DNA of 6,402 nt from Hydrogenophaga sp. (GTDB lineage Bacteria > Pseudomonadota > Gammaproteobacteria > Burkholderiales > Burkholderiaceae_C). Location: assembly GCA_030684755.1 (NCBI GenBank), contig JAUXXN010000378.1:1-6402 (forward strand). Direction: 5' to 3'. The first letter of the stretch is position 1; each line of letters starts with the position of its first letter. Below are positions 1 to 4,653 of the stretch, piece by piece. A program made the position numbers and the translations under genes. The notes beneath the pieces were generated by a model. The model ran no database searches, was not told the origin of the DNA, and worked only from the letters and a program-made list of their open reading frames with translations.

Positions 1-134
1 GAAACCAAAGGAAGATTCAGTTGAATGTTGCGAGAAAACTGGGTGGCAAGGGATGTGTCCTTGGGAAGGACTTGGGAGTAAGCTGGCACCAACAAGACAT
101 CATCGAAGGTGAGCGCTTTGCCGAGTAGGCGCAT
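1..134 (-). CDS. guaB: IMP dehydrogenase, N-terminal fragment (cut by left edge)
   Basis: Translating the minus strand from the ATG at 134-132 gives [19 protein letters not shown] followed by [18 protein letters not shown] and QLNLPLV, which is the characteristic start of bacterial IMP dehydrogenase (the [13 protein letters not shown] signature lies at residues 8-20). The enzyme oxidises IMP to XMP with NAD+ in the cytosol, the committed step of GMP synthesis. Only 44 codons plus two bases are present; the CBS domains, the catalytic cysteine loop and the rest of the barrel lie beyond the left edge. The start is supported by GGAG eight bases upstream (146-143) and by agreement with the family N-terminus. 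The gene is divergent from the DUF4124 gene. Identification is secure; whether the whole gene is intact cannot be seen. Confidence 0.93.
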   Translation of the reverse strand, partial: MRLLGKALTFDDVLLVPAYSQVLPKDTSLATQFSRNIQLNLPLV

Positions 135-142
135 GGGTAAAA

Positions 143-181
143 CTCCAAAAGCAATATTGTATCCGGCCAACATCAGGGCAA
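143..181 (-). promoter_or_regulatory. Candidate guaB promoter and Shine-Dalgarno
   Basis: On the minus strand, TTGCCC (181-176) is followed after 17 bases by AATATT (158-153). An overlapping, better -10 match, TACAAT (161-156), sits only 14 bases from the same -35. GGAG (146-143) lies eight bases before the guaB ATG and is a good ribosome binding site. If the -10 is real the leader would be very short, so the true start site may lie further upstream. The Shine-Dalgarno is clear; the promoter is a weak inference. Confidence 0.35.
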
Positions 182-268
182 ACCCGGGCTGTTGCGTGCA
201 GACCCACGACCGAGAAAACACCGCAAAATTTCAAGCAGTTCACCATTGCAGCCGGTTCGCAGCCGAAA

Positions 269-280
269 GATTCCGGAATC
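269..280. repeat. 12-bp perfect palindrome in guaB/DUF4124 spacer
   Basis: GATTCCGGAATC reads identically on both strands. It lies 32 bp before the DUF4124 start and about 135 bp before guaB. A palindrome of this length would be compatible with a dimeric regulator site, but no named regulator is recognised and no obvious -35/-10 pair for the plus-strand gene surrounds it. Apart from this and the guaB promoter candidate I see nothing else in the 135-311 spacer. Confidence 0.3.
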
Positions 281-311
281 CGACAAGCTGCCGGGGCGCT
301 AAACTTGACGC

Positions 312-854
312 ATGGGCTACAAAAATCTTTTTTTCATACCGTCTCGCCAATGGGCTTTGGGCCTGATAACCAGCCTCGCCTGTAGTGCGGCTCTCGCCCA
401 ATGGCAGTGGACAGACGAATCTGGTCGCAAAGTCTTCAGTGATACGGCGCCACCCATCACCGTGCAGGAAAAAAACATACTCAAACGTCCTGGTCTGAGC
501 AGCACTGCGCTAAACGGCAATACAACACCAGCAGGCACCGACGCTCCAGTACCACCCGATACCGGGGTTGCGCCCAAATTGAGCGGACGTGACGAGCAAC
601 TGGAAGCGAGAAAGAAGGAGGCTGAAGCCGCCGCACAGGCCAAGAAAAAGCTCGAAGAAGAGCGCCAAGCCAAGGTTCAAGATGAGAACTGCGAAAGGGC
701 CAAACGCGCAAAGTCCACTTTAGAGTCCGGCATTCGAATGGCCATAACCAATGCGAAGGGTGAACGCGAAATATTGGACGATGCAGGTCGGGTGGCAGAA
801 ACCAAACGCTTGGAGGTGATCATTCGTTCAGAATGCAGTTCCAAAACGAATTGA
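312..854 (+). CDS. Exported DUF4124 domain-containing protein
   Basis: This 180-residue protein begins with a Sec-type signal peptide (hydrophobic residues about 14-28, likely cleavage after the ALA at 27-29). The mature protein starts at QWQWTDESGRKVFSDTAPP, which is the usual DUF4124 pattern, so a periplasmic location is inferred. A Pro/Thr/Gly-rich linker (about 60-90) is followed by a strongly charged Ala/Lys/Glu-rich stretch (about 92-135) likely to form a helix or coiled coil. A C-terminal segment follows. The mature chain has only two cysteines, Cys127 and Cys175, which could form a disulfide. Cys24 lies in the signal peptide but lacks a good lipobox, so a lipoprotein is unlikely. The ATG has no strong Shine-Dalgarno; it is chosen because it leaves a well-formed signal peptide. 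The molecular role of this family is unknown. The gene is divergent from guaB and convergent with rnfH, so it is probably monocistronic. Confidence 0.85.
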   Translation: MGYKNLFFIPSRQWALGLITSLACSAALAQWQWTDESGRKVFSDTAPPITVQEKNILKRPGLSSTALNGNTTPAGTDAPVPPDTGVAPKLSGRDEQLEARKKEAEAAAQAKKKLEEERQAKVQDENCERAKRAKSTLESGIRMAITNAKGEREILDDAGRVAETKRLEVIIRSECSSKTN

Positions 855-911
855 GCGTCTGAAAAAGTTTCGCCCATACCTCTCAGCCATGCCAGCTGCA
901 AATCTTCTTGA

Positions 912-1253
912 TCAGTATCCTGATTTGGAGCCTGGCCTGCGCCGGGTAAACAAGCCTGTGCCCCGAGCACCCTGCCCAACAAAACGCTCTCGCCGAGCCA
1001 CCTTTGGGTCTACGCGCAAACCACGGTAAATCTCAATCCGGTCACCCGATCTAAGTGGTGTATATCCGTTGGCCTTGCGTCCCCAGACACCCAGGGCCAG
1101 GTCTTGGTTTCGGATTTCAGGGAAACGGCTTAGCCAGCCTGATTGCTCCAGTGCTTGAACAACAGTGGCACCGGCTTGCAAGTCGATGACCGCCTCATGG
1201 ACAGTGCGCGGTGCACTGGCATAAATCAGCGTGATACGCAGGGGATCGCTCAT
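912..1253 (-). CDS. rnfH: RnfH/RatB family ubiquitin-like protein (UPF0125)
   Basis: The 113-residue protein begins MSDPLRITLIYASAPRTVHE. It contains the family features: an alternating beta-strand start, the ATVVQALEQSGW helix (about 29-40), FPEIRNQDLALGVWGR (about 44-59) and the end of the beta-grasp fold at GDRIEIYRGLRVDPK (about 70-84). It is homologous to E. coli RatB (YfjF) and to the RnfH family, named for proximity to rnf electron-transport genes in some bacteria; its biochemical function is not established. The C-terminal 30 residues are Arg/Gly-rich and probably unstructured, an extension I recall from other Burkholderiales members. The start lies nine bases after the ratA stop with only a weak AGG upstream, so translational coupling to ratA is likely. 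The two form the same pair seen next to smpB in E. coli. Confidence 0.85.
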   Translation of the reverse strand: MSDPLRITLIYASAPRTVHEAVIDLQAGATVVQALEQSGWLSRFPEIRNQDLALGVWGRKANGYTPLRSGDRIEIYRGLRVDPKVARRERFVGQGARGTGLFTRRRPGSKSGY

Positions 1254-1262
1254 TGGGGCCTG

Positions 1263-1709
1263 TCAAACGCTGCCATAAATCTGATCAGCACGTCTCACAA
1301 AAGCATCCACCAAGTTGCCTGCAATCTTGTCGAACACCGGGCCTACCAACTTGGCCAATGTAGCGCTGTTGAACCCGTAGCTCAGCGTGAACTCCACCTT
1401 GCAGGCACGTTGGCTGCCATCCCCAAGGGGTGTAAATACCCAACACCCATCCAGATGCGAAAACGGGCCGTCTACCAGCTCAATGCTGACTTTGCGGTCG
1501 GTTTCATGGACATTGCGTGTCGTGAAGCTGTGGCGCAAACCACTTATAGCCATGCCTACTTTGGCCACCATGGTGTGGTCTGCCTGTTCCAGCACCTCTC
1601 CGTGCTCGCACCAAGGCAAAAACTGAGGGTAGTGTTCAATATCGGTCACCAACGCAAACATTTCGTGGGCGCTGTGCCAAAGCAAGACAGATTTGTGAAT
1701 GGTTTTCAT
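1263..1709 (-). CDS. ratA: RatA / COQ10-type START-domain protein
   Basis: The 148-residue protein is a single small START/SRPBCC-fold domain of normal family length. Diagnostic segments are MKTIHKSVLLWHSAHEMFAL (1-20), VTDIEHYPQFLPWCE (about 21-35), the FSHLDGCWVFTPLG region (about 83-96), and a C-terminal helix containing LAKLVGPVFDKIAGNLVDAF (about 118-137). In E. coli RatA is reported to bind the 50S subunit and block 70S formation; the eukaryotic relative COQ10 binds ubiquinone and supports respiration. Which activity applies here cannot be read from sequence. It is divergent from smpB and immediately upstream of rnfH, probably in one transcript. No clear Shine-Dalgarno precedes the ATG; the start matches the family N-terminus, and its ATG overlaps one arm of an 11-bp inverted repeat. 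RnfH is not a classical antitoxin, so calling this a toxin-antitoxin pair is doubtful. Confidence 0.9.
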   Translation of the reverse strand: MKTIHKSVLLWHSAHEMFALVTDIEHYPQFLPWCEHGEVLEQADHTMVAKVGMAISGLRHSFTTRNVHETDRKVSIELVDGPFSHLDGCWVFTPLGDGSQRACKVEFTLSYGFNSATLAKLVGPVFDKIAGNLVDAFVRRADQIYGSV

Positions 1710-1717
1710 ACAATGGG

Positions 1718-1745
1718 CCCGCGTGCAAGCGGGTTTGAAGCCCGC
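1718..1745. repeat. Two overlapping alternative hairpins
   Basis: CCCGC (1718-1722) can pair with GCGGG (1729-1733), and the same GCGGG can instead pair with CCCGC (1741-1745). The two 5-bp GC stems share the middle arm and so exclude each other. They would sit at the start of an smpB leader if transcription begins at the TACAAT box at 1709. No poly-U run follows, so this is not an obvious attenuator. Confidence 0.25.
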
Positions 1746-1770
1746 CGGTCAGCCGGTTGGCCTCAGGGCT

Positions 1771-1792
1771 GTCGACGCTATGTCGATGCGAT
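1771..1792. repeat. Imperfect tandem 11-bp repeat
   Basis: GTCGACGCTAT (1771-1781) is followed directly by GTCGATGCGAT (1782-1792), nine of eleven bases matching. The period is close to one helical turn, so a same-face protein-binding site is conceivable, but chance is also plausible. It lies in the middle of the ratA/smpB spacer. Confidence 0.25.
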
Positions 1793-1868
1793 ATGCATGA
1801 GCGCCTGAACACCAAACCCCATTGTATGGGCCTTGCAGGTTTGACCCTGCGGCCCCACTTGAACTTTC

Positions 1869-2363
1869 ATGGCCACCAAATCCAATAAAACCACGACCGT
1901 CAAAGGCGTTGACAGCCGCATCGCTGACAACAAAAAAGCGTTTTTTAACTACGCCATTGAAGAGCGTTTCGAGGCTGGTCTTGTGCTGGAGGGCTGGGAA
2001 GTCAAAGCCTTGCGCGAGGGCAAGGTGCAGCTCACCGATGGTTATGTGGTGATCCGAGAAGGCGAGTTGTTCCTCATTGGTTGCCAGATCAACCCTCTCA
2101 ACACCGCGTCCACCCACGTCTCGCCCGACGCTGTGCGCACGAAAAAGCTGCTGTTGCACAAAGACCAGATCCGGCGTCTGATTGGCAAGATCGAGCAAAA
2201 GGGCTACACGCTGGTGGCCCTGAACCTGCATTGGAAAAACGGCAAGGTGAAATGCGACATGGCGCTGGCCAAAGGCAAGGCCGAGCACGACAAGCGCGAC
2301 ACCATCAAAGACCGCGAAGGCAAACGCGAGGTTGAGCGCGCCATGAAAAGCCGACAGCGCTGA
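1869..2363 (+). CDS. smpB: SsrA-binding protein SmpB (trans-translation)
   Basis: The 164-residue protein matches SmpB throughout. SmpB binds tmRNA (SsrA) and carries it into the A site of stalled ribosomes, allowing release of non-stop complexes and tagging of the nascent peptide. Visible family features are [19 protein letters not shown] (about 20-38), [15 protein letters not shown] (about 41-55), IGCQINPLN (about 70-78), and [23 protein letters not shown] (about 115-137) of the oligonucleotide-binding barrel. The C-terminal basic tail (about 138-164, [21 protein letters not shown]) enters the mRNA channel in known structures. Length is close to E. coli's 160 residues, and the start gives the usual Lys/Thr-rich N-terminus. 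No strong Shine-Dalgarno is visible upstream, so initiation may be weak or rely on another signal. It is divergent from ratA, as in E. coli. The tmRNA gene is not in this window. No truncation or missing motif is seen. Confidence 0.96.
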   Translation: MATKSNKTTTVKGVDSRIADNKKAFFNYAIEERFEAGLVLEGWEVKALREGKVQLTDGYVVIREGELFLIGCQINPLNTASTHVSPDAVRTKKLLLHKDQIRRLIGKIEQKGYTLVALNLHWKNGKVKCDMALAKGKAEHDKRDTIKDREGKREVERAMKSRQR

Positions 2364-2370
2364 GACCAAG

Positions 2371-2403
2371 TGGACGCTAAACCCATGAAAAGGTCAGCGT
2401 CCA
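2371..2403. terminator. Hairpin between convergent smpB and crotonase genes
   Basis: TGGACGCT (2371-2378) and AGCGTCCA (2396-2403) form a perfect 8-bp stem. The interior can extend with ACC (2381-2383) pairing GGT (2392-2394), leaving an 8-base loop. It starts seven bases after the smpB stop and lies 19 bases beyond the crotonase stop on the other strand, so it could end or protect both transcripts. Neither strand has a U tract after the stem, so it is not a canonical intrinsic terminator; it may be a 3' stability hairpin. Confidence 0.5.
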
Positions 2404-2404
2404 G

Positions 2405-2419
2405 GCACAGCTCCTGTGT
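2405..2419. repeat. Second small hairpin in the same convergent gap
   Basis: CACAG (2406-2410) and CTGTG (2414-2418) pair around a 3-base loop, with a G-U closure at 2405/2419. It sits directly beside the larger hairpin, just outside the crotonase stop codon (2425-2423), and could stack with it. The stem is short and could be chance. Confidence 0.25.
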
Positions 2420-2422
2420 GTA

Positions 2423-3523
2423 TCAACCGATCGCGCGAAGCGGATGGGCATGGGCGGGCCAGGGACTTTCGAAAAATGGAGCAACCAGGTCGGGCGTGAC
2501 ATCCTCCACCCGAGCCGGATTCCAGCGGGGTTGGTGGTCTTTGTCCACCGCTAGCGCACGAATGCCTTCCACGGTCTCGCTGGCCGAACCTGGGCGCAAC
2601 TGAAAGCACCGCCGAACCATGTTTCGTTCCATGCGCAGGTCTTCAGCCAAGCCCATGCCACGCGCACGACGAATCTGCTCAAGCACTACATGCAACATCA
2701 GCGGTGAACGCTTGTGCAGGTTCGCCAAGGTGGCATGCGCCCATTCAGAATCTGTGGCTGCCAGCGCTTCCATGATTTGAGGCACGTTGTTCAAACCAAA
2801 AACGCGGTTGACTTCAAGCACGGGCCACGGAACAGGAAGCGTTGAAGTGCTTAAGTGGCTTGCACACCACCGCTCCACCGACGCACCGTTTTCAAACGGC
2901 GTTTGTGCCAGAGAATTCCACAGGCCTGCCAAGCGTCCTGAATCTATGAATCCATCTGCAAAACCCACAGCCATGGCGGCGCGACCGTCCAAAACCAGTC
3001 CGGTTAGCGCAAGGTACTCGCCCAGTCTCCCGGCGCAGCGGCTCAAAAAATAACCACCACCCACATCCGGAAACAAACCAATACCCGTCTCGGGCATGGC
3101 CATCTTGCTGCGCTCGGTAACAATACGCAAGCTGGCTCCCTGGCTTATACCCATACCACCGCCCATGACGATGCCGTCCATCAACGCAATGTAGGGCTTC
3201 GCGTAGGTGTGGATCAAATGATTCAGCGCATATTCTTCGGTAAAGAAATCTTCCAGTTCGGGGTTGCCGTTCAGTGCGGCCTGGTGAAAAAACCGAATAT
3301 CACCACCGGCACAAAAGGCGCCAAATGGCCCTGCCTTGCTCATGCCACGCACCACCACCGCCAACACATGGTGATCGTCCCGCCAGTCCAGCAGCACTTG
3401 GGTGATGGAACGGATCATGCCAAGCGATAGGGCATTGAGCGCCTGAGGACGGTTCAAAGTGATACAGCCCACCCGACCGCGCAGCTCGGCGACAACGTGG
3501 TTTTCTGAAGATGGTGTTGTCAT
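2423..3523 (-). CDS. Enoyl-CoA hydratase/isomerase family protein, probable 3-hydroxyisobutyryl-CoA hydrolase
   Basis: This crotonase-superfamily protein of 366 residues has the two-part length of the HIBCH (ECH_2) branch, about 100 residues longer than a plain enoyl-CoA hydratase. Oxyanion-hole segments are FCAGGDI (about 70-76) and MDGIVMGGGMGIS (about 115-127). MPETGIGLFPDVGGGYFL (about 143-160) supplies Glu145 and Asp153, the same eight-residue spacing as the catalytic Glu/Asp pair of human HIBCH. The expected reaction is hydrolysis of 3-hydroxyisobutyryl-CoA in valine degradation, in the cytosol; other acyl-CoA substrates are possible, since no valine-pathway neighbour is present. A TTG at 3529 would add two residues, but the ATG at 3523 is preferred because AAGGAA lies seven bases upstream of it and almost touches the TTG. 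It follows the transporter gene by 42 bp and may be co-transcribed with it. Confidence 0.85.
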   Translation of the reverse strand: MTTPSSENHVVAELRGRVGCITLNRPQALNALSLGMIRSITQVLLDWRDDHHVLAVVVRGMSKAGPFGAFCAGGDIRFFHQAALNGNPELEDFFTEEYALNHLIHTYAKPYIALMDGIVMGGGMGISQGASLRIVTERSKMAMPETGIGLFPDVGGGYFLSRCAGRLGEYLALTGLVLDGRAAMAVGFADGFIDSGRLAGLWNSLAQTPFENGASVERWCASHLSTSTLPVPWPVLEVNRVFGLNNVPQIMEALAATDSEWAHATLANLHKRSPLMLHVVLEQIRRARGMGLAEDLRMERNMVRRCFQLRPGSASETVEGIRALAVDKDHQPRWNPARVEDVTPDLVAPFFESPWPAHAHPLRAIG

Positions 3524-3530
3524 GATCAAG

Positions 3531-3536
3531 TTCCTT
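3531..3536 (-). promoter_or_regulatory. Shine-Dalgarno deciding the crotonase start
   Basis: AAGGAA on the minus strand lies seven bases before the ATG at 3523, an ideal spacing. It is only one base before the alternative in-frame TTG at 3529, which argues against that longer start. Confidence 0.65.
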
Positions 3537-3565
3537 TGACGTGGGTGCGCAACGATAGATCCAAT

Positions 3566-4570
3566 TCAAGGTGCGGGCTGGTTCAGGGTTTGAATGCGGG
3601 GCGCGCCGGTGCGCGATCGCCAGCCAAGCAGTTCGTTCACCAGCAAAGCGGCAATGACCAAACTGCCGCCCAGCAACACTTCAGAGGTCGGCATTTCTTG
3701 CGCCCAAACCCAGGCCAGCAAGATGCCAAAAACAACCTCCAGCAAGGCCAGCAGGGAGATTTCGGGCGCTTTCAAAATGCGCGCGCAAACCACCGACAAT
3801 GTGCACGGAATGGCCAGCTGAAACAAGCCCAACAGCGCGAGCCAGACCACATCAGAAGCGGATGCTGCAAACGGAAGAGCGAGTGGCAACGTAAGCGATG
3901 ATGAGATTACAGCACCCAACAGCACCGAGGGCACCAGATCAATGCGCTCCCCTTGCGACTGGCTTCGCTGAACCACAGTCCAATTGATGGCGCCGGCCAC
4001 CGGCACACACAACGCAATCAGTGAACCCAGCACCAGGCCCGACGCTTGGGCCGCCCCGTCGTTCAAGGCGGCCAGCATCTGGCTGCCATACATATAAACA
4101 ATGCCCACACCCGCCGCCACAATGGCCAACCAGGTGCGCAGCGGCAGGCTTTGCCCAATGGTGAAGCGGGCCAGCAGCGCGGTGAAAAGTGGGCCAGCGG
4201 CCAGCATGATCAGCACATTGGCCACGCTGGTGAAGGTCAAGGCCAACATAAAGGCGGTGAACATCACCGCCCAACACACGCCCGAAAGCCAAAACGCCCG
4301 CGACTCAGGCAACACGCCCCAATGGCGGTGCAAGAGCTGACCCAGCACCGACCGCTCGGACACGGCGGCGGTTTCTCGGCTGGCATGGCGCCAGATGGGC
4401 AAGATGAGCAACAGCGACAGCGCTGTGAAAGCGCTGCGCCAAAACGTGACTTCGAATCGGGCCGCCGACTCCAGCTGCCGGGAAACCACCCCAGCGGTGG
4501 ACCACAGCAGGGCGACCAGCACCATCAACACAACGGCCTGTGTGTGGCTCAAGTTGCGGGAAGAGGACAT
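3566..4570 (-). CDS. DMT-family EamA transporter (10 TM)
   Basis: The 334-residue protein is an integral inner-membrane carrier of the drug/metabolite transporter superfamily, built from two EamA repeats (about 11-163 and 173-312). Hydrophobic segments fall near residues 11-31, 42-60, 92-112, 114-134, 145-163, 175-197, 212-232, 238-258, 268-291 and 296-312, giving ten helices. Typical EamA features include ALLWSTAGVVSR in helix 1 and the glutamate-containing ISLLALLEVVFGILLAW in helix 9. The hydrophilic loop between helices 2 and 3 (about 61-90, His/Arg/Glu-rich) is somewhat long. The substrate cannot be predicted. A GTG at 4624 would add 18 residues, but they are basic and would run through a terminator-like hairpin, so the ATG at 4570 is preferred even though its Shine-Dalgarno is weak. 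It sits 83 bp downstream of typA and 42 bp upstream of the crotonase. Confidence 0.88.
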   Translation of the reverse strand: MSSSRNLSHTQAVVLMVLVALLWSTAGVVSRQLESAARFEVTFWRSAFTALSLLLILPIWRHASRETAAVSERSVLGQLLHRHWGVLPESRAFWLSGVCWAVMFTAFMLALTFTSVANVLIMLAAGPLFTALLARFTIGQSLPLRTWLAIVAAGVGIVYMYGSQMLAALNDGAAQASGLVLGSLIALCVPVAGAINWTVVQRSQSQGERIDLVPSVLLGAVISSSLTLPLALPFAASASDVVWLALLGLFQLAIPCTLSVVCARILKAPEISLLALLEVVFGILLAWVWAQEMPTSEVLLGGSLVIAALLVNELLGWRSRTGAPRIQTLNQPAP

Positions 4571-4582
4571 GTGTTTGCTCTG

Positions 4583-4610
4583 AAAAAACAGGCACCGGCG
4601 AACAAGCGCC
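4583..4610 (-). terminator. Candidate intrinsic terminator after typA
   Basis: On the minus strand GGCGC (4610-4606) can pair with GTGCC (4595-4591), one G-U pair, around a 10-base loop. TG and then six T (4588-4583) follow. This is the usual shape of a Rho-independent terminator, with a modest 5-bp stem. It ends 12 bases before the transporter ATG, so it would either separate typA from the transporter or act as a leaky attenuator. Confidence 0.4.
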
Positions 4611-4653
4611 AGAAAACGCGCCACCCACGGCGGGCGGCGGTCCCCACGATCGC

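Larger units (their letters stand above)
1707..1828. repeat. 11-bp perfect inverted repeat flanking ratA/smpB spacer, each arm with a TACAAT box
   Basis: CATACAATGGG at 1707-1717 and its exact reverse complement CCCATTGTATG at 1818-1828 bracket most of the divergent spacer; the match stops exactly at 11 bp on both sides. Each arm contains TACAAT, a good sigma-70 -10 match: 1709-1714 reading toward smpB and 1826-1821 reading toward ratA. If both are promoters they face each other and the two leaders would overlap for roughly 90 bp. A weak AAGACA (1684-1689, 19-bp spacing) could serve as -35 for smpB; none is evident for ratA. Alternatively the arms are paired operator sites. The repeat itself is certain; its role is inferred. 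Confidence 0.4.

Noticed and set aside
855..911. Possible TPP-riboswitch-like CTGAGA and a terminator in the DUF4124/rnfH gap
   Set aside because: CTGAGA occurs on the minus strand, but the other conserved TPP elements are absent and it would sit at the 3' end of rnfH. The only stem (CAGC/GCTG, four pairs) is too weak to call a terminator.
912..1709. ratA-rnfH as a classical type II toxin-antitoxin module
   Set aside because: RnfH/RatB proteins are not shown to be antitoxins, the pair is conserved chromosomal housekeeping context, and RatA belongs to the COQ10/START family; the label is not supported by sequence.
1143..1808. Plus-strand open frame of 221 codons over rnfH and ratA
   Set aside because: It is antisense to two well-recognised genes, has no family resemblance and no ribosome binding site; a shadow frame.
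1841..1846. TTGACC as a -35 box for smpB
   Set aside because: A -10 at normal spacing would fall on the smpB start codon, and no suitable hexamer is there.
1749..2369. Minus-strand open frame of 206 codons over smpB
   Set aside because: It is the complement of an intact smpB, and its hydrophobic composition follows from reading Lys/Glu-rich codons backward.
3524..3529. TTG start for the crotonase two codons upstream
   Set aside because: The AAGGAA ribosome binding site would be one base from the TTG but is seven bases from the ATG at 3523.
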